Origin: Archaeoglobales archaeon | GTDB lineage: Archaea; Halobacteriota; Archaeoglobi; Archaeoglobales; Archaeoglobaceae | DNA length: 48,934 nt | Direction of reading: 5' to 3' | Assembly (NCBI GenBank): GCA_003662995.1 | Contig: QMZC01000005.1 | Location: 1 to 48,934 of the forward strand | Part shown: in pieces, positions 8,358 through 16,950 of the stretch | Layout: every line of letters begins with the position of its first letter | Numbering within the stretch: position 1 is the first letter of the stretch | Program-made: the position numbers and the translations under genes | Notes under the pieces: model-generated | Told to the model about the DNA's origin: nothing | Databases searched by the model: none | What the model saw: only the letters and a program-made list of their open reading frames with translations

Positions 8358-8615
8358 TTAAACACCTCGCATTGCCTTTGAAAAGATGTATGAGAATGCT
8401 ATTGTCGTTAAAGCAAACACCAACGACAAAACTCCTACTTGGGACAACTCTTGCAAATCTAACGTGTTTCCTATGTTTACTCCTAAAAAGAAGATTAAGA
8501 AAAGTAATACGATGTACATAAGCTTGTTTGTTGGGATATCCTTATCTTTAAACAAGATTCCCACAACTAATCCAAGAATTAAGGCTAATAAGTAGTATAT
8601 CAAGTTATCACCCAA
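8358..8615 (-). CDS. LysO-family exporter, N-terminal module (DUF340)
   Basis: An 85-residue hydrophobic protein with about three helices (YYLLALILGLVVGILFKDKD at residues 6-25, then two more), matching the N-terminal third of single-chain LysO proteins. Its TAA stop is followed without a gap, in the same frame, by the ATG of the C-terminal module. Its 5' end overlaps the signal peptidase gene by 8 nt, so all three are likely co-transcribed. The split looks natural, because the downstream half has its own ribosome-binding site. A recent nonsense mutation cannot be excluded without comparison. Confidence 0.7.
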   Translation of the reverse strand: MGDNLIYYLLALILGLVVGILFKDKDIPTNKLMYIVLLFLIFFLGVNIGNTLDLQELSQVGVLSLVFALTTIAFSYIFSKAMRGV

Positions 8616-9114
8616 AAATTAGCCTGAAGTAACCAACAAAAGGTATCCTAAACTTTGCAACACCAACAATCCACTCCTTCTTTACTGGATTTGAGAGATA
8701 GGGTTGATCGTACATGGCGTTGTGGTCTCCCTTAGTTATGTATCCAGAATTTGGTGCTGGCTCACCATTTGGCATCTTCTCCCCTTCTTCAACCCAATAC
8801 ATAGCTCTATGTATGACTGGTGTCCTGCCTTTAACTCCATTTGGATAATAGACTATAACATCACCGTAATTTCCAAAGCTTTTGTATCCTGTTTGCTTGC
8901 CCTCCTCCCACGTCACAATTTTTGTTCTGTCAGGACTAACAAGAAAAACTACGTCTCCTTTGTACATGTTTGGCACCATACTCCCAGATTCGACTGCCAC
9001 CATGAAGGGCCATGTACCAGTTATGGCAATACCAACACCAACCACAACCGCAACTATAATTAAAGTTGAGAGTAAGTCTTTCAATAGATTGATTGCTTTA
9101 GCCTTAATGTCCAT
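8608..9114 (-). CDS. Archaeal signal peptidase I (S26B)
   Basis: A 168-residue membrane protease that removes signal peptides during Sec export. There is one N-terminal membrane helix (about residues 15-37), then the catalytic serine in VESGSMVPNM. The archaeal/ER-type histidine is in TKGDHNAMYD, where bacterial enzymes use lysine. The C-terminal helix IPFVGYFRLIFG completes the fold. Its ATG is only 17 bp from the divergent DNA polymerase gene, so its TATA-like element (minus strand of about 9134-9145) must lie inside that gene's first codons. The message would be leaderless. It leads a short unit with the two LysO-type genes. Confidence 0.9.
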   Translation of the reverse strand: MDIKAKAINLLKDLLSTLIIVAVVVGVGIAITGTWPFMVAVESGSMVPNMYKGDVVFLVSPDRTKIVTWEEGKQTGYKSFGNYGDVIVYYPNGVKGRTPVIHRAMYWVEEGEKMPNGEPAPNSGYITKGDHNAMYDQPYLSNPVKKEWIVGVAKFRIPFVGYFRLIFG

Positions 9115-9131
9115 AACAGGGAGGATGAAGG

Positions 9132-10604
9132 ATGGTAATTAAAGATATCGAATCTAAGTTAATTATTACAAAATTCGCCATGCATGGCTACAATGTACAC
9201 CCGTCAGCAATTGAAATTCTCAAAGAATTTAGGGATGAATTGGATGATTTAATTCCCAAAATTTGTAGGGCAGTTGATGGTAGTTTTATTCTGACATCTG
9301 ACGACATTCTTCCCATCTTAAACGAAATTAGGATTAAAAAGAAGAGAGATGTAGAAATGAGATCTGTAAGCTTAAACGGTTCAGCGTTAGATGTAACGCC
9401 TAAGGAATCCATTTGCGTTTTAAAGGATGTTACTGGCGTTTCAGCGTGTGAAGGTAACGTTGACGACTTTGTTGCATACTTCAATTCGAGGTTTGAGAAA
9501 CTGTCAAGGATTTTGAGGCAGCGGTTTAACAGCGTAAGCATCTCCAACGTTAAGAAGATTAAATCTGATAACGTTGAGGTCATAGGGATGGTTAAAGACG
9601 TTAGAGAAACGCAGAATGGTAATGTTCTCGTTGAATTGGAAGATAATACAGACTCAATACGTTTTATTGCTACGGGAAAGCTTAAAGACACAGCTTTAGA
9701 GTTGATGGGAGATGAGGTTATAGGCGTCACTGGGGTGTTGAGAGGAAACAACATAATTGCCGACAGAATAGTCTTTCCAGATGTGCCGTTAAATGGGAAT
9801 AAGAAAAAGAAAGATTTTTCGATTGTCTTCATCTCCGACACACACTTTGGGAGTAAGGAGTTTTTGGAGAAGGAATGGGATGTGTTTGTGAAGTGGTTGA
9901 ATTTTGAAGTTGGGAATGAGAAGATGGTTGAGGTTGCTGAAAGTGTGAGGTACGTTGTTCTTGCTGGAGACGTTGTTGATGGTGTAGGAGTTTATCCAAA
10001 TCAGGATAAAGATTTGGCAATTTTAGATGTCTATGGGCAGTATGAGGAGGCGGCAAGGCAGATTGAAAAAATACCCAAGAGGATCAAGGTTATCGTAGCA
10101 CCCGGAAACCACGACGCTGTTAGGCAAGCAGAACCTCAGCCAGCATTACCGAAAGAGTTCGCAAACTTATTTTCAAACAACGTTATGAACGTTGGAAACC
10201 CGTCGCTCCTCAATTTGGATGGACTGAAATTGTTGATTTACCACGGAAGAAGTCTGGATGATGTTGTCACAAAGATTCCAAGGTTGAGCTATTCAAAGCC
10301 CCAAGAGGCAATGGTGGAGTTGTTAAAAAGAAGACATTTAGCACCGATGTATGGGGGGAGGAGTCCAATAGCTCCAGAGAAGGAGGACTATTTGGTGATT
10401 GACGAAATTCCAGACATACTGCATGGAGGGCATGTTCACACTTACGGTACAACGTTTTATAGGGGTGTATTTGTTGTGAATTCAAGCACGTGGCAAGCTC
10501 AAACGGAGTTTCAGAAAAAGGTCAATTTGAATCCAATGCCGTGCAACGTTGCCGTTTATACGCCGGGTGGAGAGGTTGTGAGATTGAAGTTTTACGGGGG
10601 TTAA
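9132..10604 (+). CDS. polB: DNA polymerase D (Pol II) small subunit DP1
   Basis: A 490-residue small subunit of the euryarchaeal replicative DNA polymerase, which carries the 3'-5' proofreading exonuclease. After an N-terminal region, an OB-fold (about residues 150-220) precedes the calcineurin-like phosphoesterase domain. All metal motifs are intact: FISDTHFGS (about 234-242), LAGDVVDG (about 277), APGNHDA (about 328), YHGRS and LHGGHVHTYG (about 434). It should partner the large subunit DP2, which is not in this window. GGGAGGATGA precedes the ATG at good spacing. The gene ends convergently with hef. Confidence 0.95.
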   Translation: MVIKDIESKLIITKFAMHGYNVHPSAIEILKEFRDELDDLIPKICRAVDGSFILTSDDILPILNEIRIKKKRDVEMRSVSLNGSALDVTPKESICVLKDVTGVSACEGNVDDFVAYFNSRFEKLSRILRQRFNSVSISNVKKIKSDNVEVIGMVKDVRETQNGNVLVELEDNTDSIRFIATGKLKDTALELMGDEVIGVTGVLRGNNIIADRIVFPDVPLNGNKKKKDFSIVFISDTHFGSKEFLEKEWDVFVKWLNFEVGNEKMVEVAESVRYVVLAGDVVDGVGVYPNQDKDLAILDVYGQYEEAARQIEKIPKRIKVIVAPGNHDAVRQAEPQPALPKEFANLFSNNVMNVGNPSLLNLDGLKLLIYHGRSLDDVVTKIPRLSYSKPQEAMVELLKRRHLAPMYGGRSPIAPEKEDYLVIDEIPDILHGGHVHTYGTTFYRGVFVVNSSTWQAQTEFQKKVNLNPMPCNVAVYTPGGEVVRLKFYGG

Positions 10605-10681
10605 TTTTTAGGTTATATAGCTTTTAGCAGAAAATCTAACGTTTAACCAAACGATGTAATCGGCGAACTTATCAACTTAAG

Positions 10682-12919
10682 CTAATCAAATATAAATTCC
10701 GCTTCGTCGTATGGGGTCGTCATCAACCTCCTAATCTTTCCAGCCGTTTTCTTACCAATTTTTGGAACTTTTGTTAGTTCTTCTTCGCTTGCAGTGGCTA
10801 TTCTTTCAATCGTCTTAAACTCGTTGAGCAAGTTTTTGGCTATAACAGGCCCAATGTCTGAGATTGCCGACACAACGTACTCCTGCTGCTCTTTCAAACT
10901 TCTCTTAGTCTTTCCAGCATGCAATGATACTTGCCTCTCCTTAGCTTCCTGCTCCCTTTTAGCTATAGCCAGTATCAATTCAGCCGTCTCGTTCGTATTT
11001 GATGTTTGTACTATTGGTATGCCCAAATCCACAGCTATTGCAGCAATAGCCCCCCTTATTGCGTTCGGATGCACCCTCCTGTAAAGGTTATCACCCTCAA
11101 TTATCAGCAACGGCTTTTGATAGGCGTTTTTTAACCTTAAAAGCTGTCCAAACAACCTTTCCTTTCCAATTAAACTATCAGCAAAATCCTCAACAGTCTT
11201 TCTTTCGATTGCGACCCTATCACTCACAACGTAGTCTGCAACGTCCAAATTCTTTATTCTTATATCCACACCCAAATCGTATAGGTGTTTAACCACTCCT
11301 GACTTTGCTTCTCTCGAATCCACATAAACTGTTAGCTTAGGGTATTCAAGTTCATAGAACTTCTCTAAATTGCTCTGTTGTTTGTCAACTTTGATCTTTA
11401 ATTTTTCTTTTAATTCGTAGAGCTTTTCGTACATCATCCTCTCTTTCCTCAAACTTGCCCAGTAATATCCTTCATCTCTCGTCCCTTTGGTTATTAAAAC
11501 CACTATTTTACCTTCTCTAACCCTTCCAGTCCTCCCTTTCCTTTGTATAGCCCGAATCTCTGATGGTACAGCCTCATAAAACACGACCAAATCCGTTGAT
11601 GGAATATCCAATCCTTCTTCACCAACAGAAGTCGCTACTAAAACCTTGATTTCCCCCTTCCTGAACTTGTCAAGGATCTCAACTTGCTCTCTCTGTCTCA
11701 TTCCCTTGTCATCCACCCTATTTGCCTGCCCCACGAACTTTGATGTTGGGGCTAATCCTTGCAATTCCTTTGCTATAACCTCAGCAGTATCTCTAAAATT
11801 CGTAAATACAATTATTCTTGAGTCTTTGTTTCTATTTAACTGCTTGGAAACTATCTCCTTCAATTTCTCTATCTTTGGATGCTCCACCTTACACTTCACA
11901 GCTTTGATGACGGCTTCTCTAAAAACGGGATCGTTTACTATGCTCTTTGCCGCCTTACTGCCTCCTTTGGATTTACCCTCGCTAACAAGTTTTTTTAAGT
12001 AGTGTTTTAAAGCATCTAATCCTTGAGTTTCAATCAATTCGATTCCATGCATAATCTTCATTATCTCAGCTAAAATTGACAAAGCATCAAAGAGCTGGCT
12101 ATTGTTTGTCTCTACAGCCTCAACCTGCAAAGTCTCTTGCAAGGCTAGTAGGTCTTTTTTGCTCATGTTTTTTACAGCAAATCCCAACTTCTCAAGTTTT
12201 TTGTATCTAATCTCCAAAGCTCTCTCTAAAGCATCTTTTATCTCTTTAAGCTCCTCTGGCATCTCAATCTTAACCCATTCAATCTTCTTTTCATGAACGT
12301 AGGGCTTTACGTCTCTGCTGTATTCGGTCCTGATTTCAATCTCTTCAATTGCCAAATTCTCTACAACTTCTCTAATTCTTTCGATGTCACTGCCCGGAGA
12401 GGCTGTTATAGCTAAAATCAACGGATCTTTAGATTGCTTCAAATACTCTTTTGCAATAAAAACGTAAGGGTAATTACCAACAGCCCTATGGGCTTCATCA
12501 AACGTTAGATGTACAACATCTTTCAACGATATTCTTCCCGTAATTAAGTCGTTTTCGATGACTTGGGGAGTAGAGACAACAAGCTTTGCATCCTTCCACA
12601 ACTCCCCCCTCTTCTCAGGCTTGATCTCACCACTCAACGCCACAATTTCATCGGGATTTATCTTCAAATTCTCCCTAAAAAAGCTTGCATGCTGCTCAAC
12701 CAAAGGCTTTGTTGGGGCAAGTATCAAAGCCTTTCCGTCTTTATTCAACAGCCTGCTTGCTATAACTAACAAGGCTATGACCGTTTTGCCCAACCCAGTA
12801 GGGATTATTACTAACGTGTTTTTTATTAAAGCCGTTGCAGCAATGGCTATCTGGTAATTCCTCCTTTCAATCTTTTTTTCTTTGATTAATGGATGTGTTA
12901 CGTATTCTTTTGTGTCCAC
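10682..12919 (-). CDS. hef: Hef helicase-nuclease (FANCM/XPF-like)
   Basis: A DNA repair protein acting on stalled or branched replication forks. The N-terminal SF2 helicase has PTGLGKT, the Walker B motif in TFDEAHRAVGNY, TASPG and QRKGRTGR. The C-terminal XPF-type nuclease has VYVDSREAKSGVVKHL and VSDRVAIERKTVEDF, and is followed by a tandem helix-hairpin-helix (DIGPVIAKNLL, VPKIGKKTAGKI). Both halves look active. The longest frame opens at a TTG at 12970, but I prefer the GTG at 12919. A TATA-like block (forward TATAAAAAATAT, 12941-12952) is centred 27 nt before it, indicating a leaderless start, and the residues from there match the usual Hef N-terminus. This gives about 745 residues. Confidence 0.93.
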   Translation of the reverse strand: MDTKEYVTHPLIKEKKIERRNYQIAIAATALIKNTLVIIPTGLGKTVIALLVIASRLLNKDGKALILAPTKPLVEQHASFFRENLKINPDEIVALSGEIKPEKRGELWKDAKLVVSTPQVIENDLITGRISLKDVVHLTFDEAHRAVGNYPYVFIAKEYLKQSKDPLILAITASPGSDIERIREVVENLAIEEIEIRTEYSRDVKPYVHEKKIEWVKIEMPEELKEIKDALERALEIRYKKLEKLGFAVKNMSKKDLLALQETLQVEAVETNNSQLFDALSILAEIMKIMHGIELIETQGLDALKHYLKKLVSEGKSKGGSKAAKSIVNDPVFREAVIKAVKCKVEHPKIEKLKEIVSKQLNRNKDSRIIVFTNFRDTAEVIAKELQGLAPTSKFVGQANRVDDKGMRQREQVEILDKFRKGEIKVLVATSVGEEGLDIPSTDLVVFYEAVPSEIRAIQRKGRTGRVREGKIVVLITKGTRDEGYYWASLRKERMMYEKLYELKEKLKIKVDKQQSNLEKFYELEYPKLTVYVDSREAKSGVVKHLYDLGVDIRIKNLDVADYVVSDRVAIERKTVEDFADSLIGKERLFGQLLRLKNAYQKPLLIIEGDNLYRRVHPNAIRGAIAAIAVDLGIPIVQTSNTNETAELILAIAKREQEAKERQVSLHAGKTKRSLKEQQEYVVSAISDIGPVIAKNLLNEFKTIERIATASEEELTKVPKIGKKTAGKIRRLMTTPYDEAEFIFD

Positions 12920-13083
12920 AACTAAATTAATTTGTGGCAGTATAAAAAATATCTGAACGTGATGTATCAAAAGTTAGTTACAAAGCAGTGACAAACGATT
13001 TTGAAAAAAGCAAAGAAACTTTATCATCTGTTATTTTTTGTAACCGACATGTATGTTGATTTATAACGATTTGTTATCAGTTT

Positions 13084-13118
13084 TGCTAATATAGTTGAGG
13101 AAAAGGAGGTGATAAAAA
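13084..13118 (+). promoter_or_regulatory. Strong Shine-Dalgarno site before a small unknown gene
   Basis: AAAAGGAGGTGATAAAAA sits just before the ATG at 13119. It is one of the best matches to the 16S rRNA tail in the window, and marks the small ORF as really translated. Confidence 0.6.
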
Positions 13119-13418
13119 ATGGATGAATTTGAAATATTGGTGGTAGAATTAGAAGAGTTGTTGGAGGAATTTAGGAGTGTGTATGGAAGCTATATGGATA
13201 AGGTAAATAAATCAAGTCTGGTAGATGAAAATAGGGTTCTTCTTGACAGATATCTAATCATAAATCTATTTGAGATATTAATCACGGAATCTAACGGTGA
13301 GATGGTAGAACACATGGGAGAATTCATCAAATTTGCTATTGCAAATGCAGTAATAGCAATACTAAACAATAAGTTGGAAAATTTGCCTGATGGGGAAATG
13401 AATAGAGCCTATGCGTGA
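13119..13418 (+). CDS. Small acidic helical protein of unknown function
   Basis: A 99-residue protein that I do not recognise. It begins with an acidic, Leu/Glu-rich segment (MDEFEILVVELEELLEEF) that could form a coiled coil, followed by a second helical part rich in Ile, Leu and Ala. There are no Cys and no membrane helix. A very good ribosome-binding site (AAGGAGGTGAT) supports translation. Upstream 13020-13100 is A+T-rich and would hold the promoter. No clear operon partner is seen; the PD-(D/E)XK-like gene starts about 180 nt later with its own upstream A/T tract. Confidence 0.6.
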   Translation: MDEFEILVVELEELLEEFRSVYGSYMDKVNKSSLVDENRVLLDRYLIINLFEILITESNGEMVEHMGEFIKFAIANAVIAILNNKLENLPDGEMNRAYA

Positions 13419-13595
13419 GATGAATCGTGCGGATTTAGAAAAATTAGAAGCTGAAATAATATGATACATCATAAAGAATAAAGATAACAAATGACGTTCT
13501 GAGTTAAATTCTTTTTTATTTTTATTGATTAAAAACAAAAATTTTAGAAAGTAAAACTACAAAAACATTATGTATTGGATTCAAAGTAATAGATT

Positions 13596-14186
13596 ATGCT
13601 AAATTACGGTGAAGAACTAGCATATTGGTATTTGAGGTTAAATGGATTTTTTATTATATCTAATTTCGTGCTACACACCGAAAACAAAACGATGCGTGGA
13701 GATGCAGACCTTCTTGCAATAAGGTTGCCTAGAACTGTAGAATATATAGGTAGAAAAGAAGTTTCATTTGATGATGAAGGTTTATTTAATTATATTGATA
13801 AAAATAAAATTGTTGGCATTATTGCGGAGGTAAAAGCAGGTTTTACAAATTCTTCAAACAAATTAAACATCTTTACCGATAAAAACAAACTGAAGAAAGC
13901 GTTGCATAGGTTGGGAATGTACAAAGAGGGTGATGAAGAAGATATTTGGTATAAAAAAGAGAGAAACGGGTATCAAGTTCTAAAGGTTTTGTTTAAAAAT
14001 GTTAACAACAGCATTGACATAGAAAATGATGAGTATTTAGTCATTCCACTTCACTATGCAGAGAAATTTATAAAGAGTCGATTAAAAGAGAATGATATAG
14101 AAAAACTTGGTAGCTGGGTCTTTTTCCCATCTAACTTATTTCAACTTCTCATTTGGCAGATCAAATTTGATTCAAATTCAATTTAA
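13596..14186 (+). CDS. PD-(D/E)XK nuclease-like protein
   Basis: A 196-residue protein whose first 110 residues follow the restriction-endonuclease-like fold. There is a helix with a conserved Glu (YGEELAYWYLRLNGF, residues 4-18), then RGDADLLAIRL (Asp at about 35-37) and IIAEVKAG (about residues 75-82, giving the E-x-K). Small archaeal proteins with this pattern are annotated as hypothetical or restriction-endonuclease-like. Possible roles include structure-specific DNA cleavage or defence, but nothing adjacent decides. The coding DNA is more A+T-rich than the transporter genes, and no ribosome-binding site is evident, so transfer is possible. Confidence 0.6.
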   Translation: MLNYGEELAYWYLRLNGFFIISNFVLHTENKTMRGDADLLAIRLPRTVEYIGRKEVSFDDEGLFNYIDKNKIVGIIAEVKAGFTNSSNKLNIFTDKNKLKKALHRLGMYKEGDEEDIWYKKERNGYQVLKVLFKNVNNSIDIENDEYLVIPLHYAEKFIKSRLKENDIEKLGSWVFFPSNLFQLLIWQIKFDSNSI

Positions 14187-14236
14187 TTCAAACAAGACAA
14201 CAAAAAGATTAAGTACGCTCAAAAAGAATAAAAATT

Positions 14237-14347
14237 ATGGAATGCATTCACGATCCTGCTATAAGGTGTATTTATGATAGGGAGGAGGAGAGGGATTGCT
14301 TTAAATGTCCAATTTATGAGGCTTTAGCAGAGGATTATCCACATTAA
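14237..14347 (+). CDS. 36-residue four-cysteine protein
   Basis: A short frame encodes 36 residues with cysteines at positions 3, 11, 21 and 24 (C-x7-C-x9-C-x2-C) in MECIHDPAIRCIYD then EERDCFKCPIYEAL. That spacing would suit a small zinc or Fe-S site. A weak TATA-like GATTAAGTAC lies about 26 nt before the ATG, consistent with leaderless transcription. It has no overlap with other genes and sits upstream of the phosphate permease. The protein-like composition supports it as real; the function is unknown. Confidence 0.5.
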   Translation: MECIHDPAIRCIYDREEERDCFKCPIYEALAEDYPH

Positions 14348-14419
14348 TTTTTTTGAATGAATTGACCAAATTTTGCCAAATTTCAAAAACTTAAAATATT
14401 TGGCTTAGTAACTCCGACC

Positions 14420-15427
14420 ATGCTCACGTTAATCGTAATTTTAGCTATTATAGCTGGACTTTATATGGCTTGGAATATTGGTGCTAACGATGCTGCTAAT
14501 TCTATGGCTACATCTTACGGTAGTGGTGCTTTAACGTTAAAACAAATCATCTTTGTTGCCGCATTACTAGAATTTTGCGGAGCTGTTTTTGCGGGGCAAA
14601 GGGTTACTAATACAATTGCCAAGGGAATTGTACCAATTCAACTCTTAGACCCACATTTAGTTGCTATAGGCGCTTTGGCTGCATTGCTATCAGCAGGTTT
14701 TTGGATTACGCTCTCAACTTATTACCATCTGCCCATCTCAACAAGCCATTCAATTGTAGGAGCAATGCTGGGTTTTGGTCTTGCAGCAGTTTCACAAGGA
14801 TATTTAAAGCTTACAGACATTCAGTGGGGGGTTATGGCTAAGATTGTGGCAAGCTGGGTAATTTCACCATTGTTTGGCGCCTTTATTGCTTTCCTAATTT
14901 TCATGGCAATCAGGGTAGCTATCTTAGACAGATACACAATTTCCAAGGTTGAACACGTTTTTAGGTATTTACAAGTTTTGACTGCATGTTACGTTGCCTT
15001 TGCCCACGGTAGTAATGACGTAGCCAATGCTACTGGCCCAATTGCTGCTTCTTTGGGATTTTTAGGGCAGAAAACGCCAATATGGGTGCTGGCTATAGGA
15101 GGTTTGGGTATAGCAGTGGGTATTGCCACGTGGGGCTACAGAGTTATAGAGACTGTTGGAAAAAGGATTACAGAGTTAACCTACACAAGAGGTTTTTCTG
15201 CTGAATTTGCCACTGCTACAACTGTTTTGTCTGCTTCGATGCTTGGAATGCCAATTTCAACAACCCACACGTTGGTTGGAAGTGTTATTGGCGTTGGTCT
15301 GGCTGGTGGTTTGGCAAGTGTTGATTTAAGCGTCGTAAGAAAAATTATTATATCTTGGCTTGTAACTGTTCCAGTAGCCGCTGGGCTATCTATAGCCCTC
15401 TACACCTTGATGGTGATATTCATATGA
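14420..15427 (+). CDS. Inorganic phosphate transporter, Pit family (PHO4)
   Basis: A 335-residue permease of the cation-coupled phosphate transporter family, with about ten membrane helices. Both halves carry the family signature: [20 protein letters not shown] near residue 20 and [16 protein letters not shown] near residue 195. The phrases [12 protein letters not shown] and [12 protein letters not shown] mark the inverted repeat. A TATA-like CTTAAAATATTTGG (14390-14403) is about 24 nt before the ATG. The last codon overlaps the ATG of the PhoU-like gene (ATGA), the usual pairing for Pit transporters with a DUF47 partner. Confidence 0.94.
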   Translation: MLTLIVILAIIAGLYMAWNIGANDAANSMATSYGSGALTLKQIIFVAALLEFCGAVFAGQRVTNTIAKGIVPIQLLDPHLVAIGALAALLSAGFWITLSTYYHLPISTSHSIVGAMLGFGLAAVSQGYLKLTDIQWGVMAKIVASWVISPLFGAFIAFLIFMAIRVAILDRYTISKVEHVFRYLQVLTACYVAFAHGSNDVANATGPIAASLGFLGQKTPIWVLAIGGLGIAVGIATWGYRVIETVGKRITELTYTRGFSAEFATATTVLSASMLGMPISTTHTLVGSVIGVGLAGGLASVDLSVVRKIIISWLVTVPVAAGLSIALYTLMVIFI

Positions 15428-16107
15428 AGTTCATAAGGAGTGTAACAGATGTATTTGGATATTCTCCATTTAAAGCCCTTAGACTGCACGCTGAAGTTTG
15501 TGGTAGGGCTGTAGGGCTACTTCAAAAGCAGTTTCACGCTTACAGAAAAGGAAAATTTGATGAAGTTGAAAAACTGAGAGATGAGATAGATGAACTTGAA
15601 CACGAAGCTGATAAGATAAAGGAAGAGATTAGGGGAAATATAACGAACTCCTTAATGTTGCTCGTTGATAGGCACGATTTGCTGAATTTTTTAACTGTTC
15701 AGGATGAGATAATCAATTACTGTGAACACGTTGGACACATGTTAACGTTCAGAAACGTCAAAACAGCTCCAGAAGATATTTGGGATGAATTTAACATTTT
15801 ACTTGCAAAGATAATGGAAGCTGTGAACGAATACGAAAAGCTGATGGATCACATTGCTACTTTGGTGGCATCGTCATTTAGCAAGAAGGAAATAGCTGAG
15901 GCATTATTACACGTTCCCGAGATTGAAAATTTGGAGCACGAGTGTGATATGATCCAAATCGGATTGCACAACAAGCTGTTTAATGCCGATGACATGCACC
16001 CCCTCGATGCTCAGTTGATGATCACGTGGGTTGTGCATCTTGGTGAGATAGCAAACAACACTGCGAGGGCTGCCGATAGATTTAGAATTATGGTTTTAAG
16101 CAGGTAA
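15424..16107 (+). CDS. DUF47 PhoU-like partner of the Pit transporter
   Basis: A helical 227-residue protein of the DUF47/TIGR00153 family, a PhoU relative that is normally encoded with Pit permeases and thought to regulate them. It shows the paired acidic helices with the metal-binding pattern ([16 protein letters not shown], residues 51-66, and [13 protein letters not shown], about 160-172). I chose the ATG at 15424 rather than the longer frame from 15355. It overlaps the permease stop by 4 nt and gives the family's usual N-terminus ([16 protein letters not shown]). Confidence 0.9.
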   Translation: MKFIRSVTDVFGYSPFKALRLHAEVCGRAVGLLQKQFHAYRKGKFDEVEKLRDEIDELEHEADKIKEEIRGNITNSLMLLVDRHDLLNFLTVQDEIINYCEHVGHMLTFRNVKTAPEDIWDEFNILLAKIMEAVNEYEKLMDHIATLVASSFSKKEIAEALLHVPEIENLEHECDMIQIGLHNKLFNADDMHPLDAQLMITWVVHLGEIANNTARAADRFRIMVLSR

Positions 16108-16187
16108 TCTGGCTGATTCATCTAATTAAAATTTCTCGTAAAAGCTTATTAATTTGGAGGTAAAATTAAAAACGAGGGGTGGTAAAA

Positions 16188-16871
16188 ATGAAGATAACTT
16201 GGTTGGGACATGCAGCTTTTTTGTTGGAGGGAGAAAAGAGGGTGTTAGTAGACCCGTTCATAACGGGAAACCCTCTCAGCCCGTTAGATGTTGAGGAAAT
16301 AAAAACAGATGTTATCGCTGTAACGCACGGACACGGAGACCACTTGGGTGATGCTGTTGAGATTGCGAAGAGAAACGATGCACCCATTGTTTGTATCCAT
16401 GAGTTGTCAAGAATTCTGGCGAGGAAGAACGTTGAGGCTGTTGGTATGAACATAGGTGGAACATCGAGGGTTAGGGGAGTGAGATTTACAATGACGCCCG
16501 CATGGCACTCATCAGATGTTGAGGAGGATGACACGATAATCAGTGCGGGGATGCCAGCAGGGATAATCGTTGAAATGGATGCGAAGGTTTACCATACTGG
16601 CGATACGGACGTATTTTTGGATATGCAGTTGATCGGTGAGTTACACAAACCTGAAATTATGCTTACACCAATCGGTGATTGGTACACAATGGGTATTAAA
16701 GGAGCAATTAAAGCCTTAGAACTTGTAAAGCCAAAGGTGGCCATTCCAATGCACTACAATACGTTTCCAGTAATTGAACAAAATCCTGAGAAGTTTAAAA
16801 AAGCTGTTGAAGAGAAACTTGATGTCAAAGTCATAATTCTCAAACCTGGGGAGAGCTTCAACTATCCCTAA
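16188..16871 (+). CDS. UPF0173 metal-dependent hydrolase (metallo-beta-lactamase fold)
   Basis: A 227-residue metallo-beta-lactamase-fold protein with ITWLGHAAFLLEG at the start, the metal motif THGHGDHLGDA near residue 47, the HSS and GDTDVFLD ligand segments, and the late histidine in AIPMHYNTFP. UPF0173 members are widespread and uncharacterised hydrolases, not known to be lactamases. The ATG at 16188 is preferred because GAGGGGTGGT lies just before it; an in-frame GTG at 16179 is inside that site. It stands alone between the phosphate genes and the DUF362 protein. Confidence 0.9.
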   Translation: MKITWLGHAAFLLEGEKRVLVDPFITGNPLSPLDVEEIKTDVIAVTHGHGDHLGDAVEIAKRNDAPIVCIHELSRILARKNVEAVGMNIGGTSRVRGVRFTMTPAWHSSDVEEDDTIISAGMPAGIIVEMDAKVYHTGDTDVFLDMQLIGELHKPEIMLTPIGDWYTMGIKGAIKALELVKPKVAIPMHYNTFPVIEQNPEKFKKAVEEKLDVKVIILKPGESFNYP

Positions 16872-16950
16872 CTTTTTCATTTTACACAGAATATATCACT
16901 AAGAGCAGGAAAATAACAACAATTAAAAAGGATTGGATTAACAAAAGGAC

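Noticed and set aside
9188-9841. 217-codon minus-strand frame inside the DNA polymerase gene
   Set aside because: Antisense to a conserved gene, Ser/Leu-rich from complementing A+T-rich codons, without promoter or ribosome-binding site.
13411-13464. 17-codon frame after the 99-residue gene, echoing its last residues (MNRA)
   Set aside because: Too short, no ribosome-binding site of its own; the repeated MNRA may be a small local duplication.
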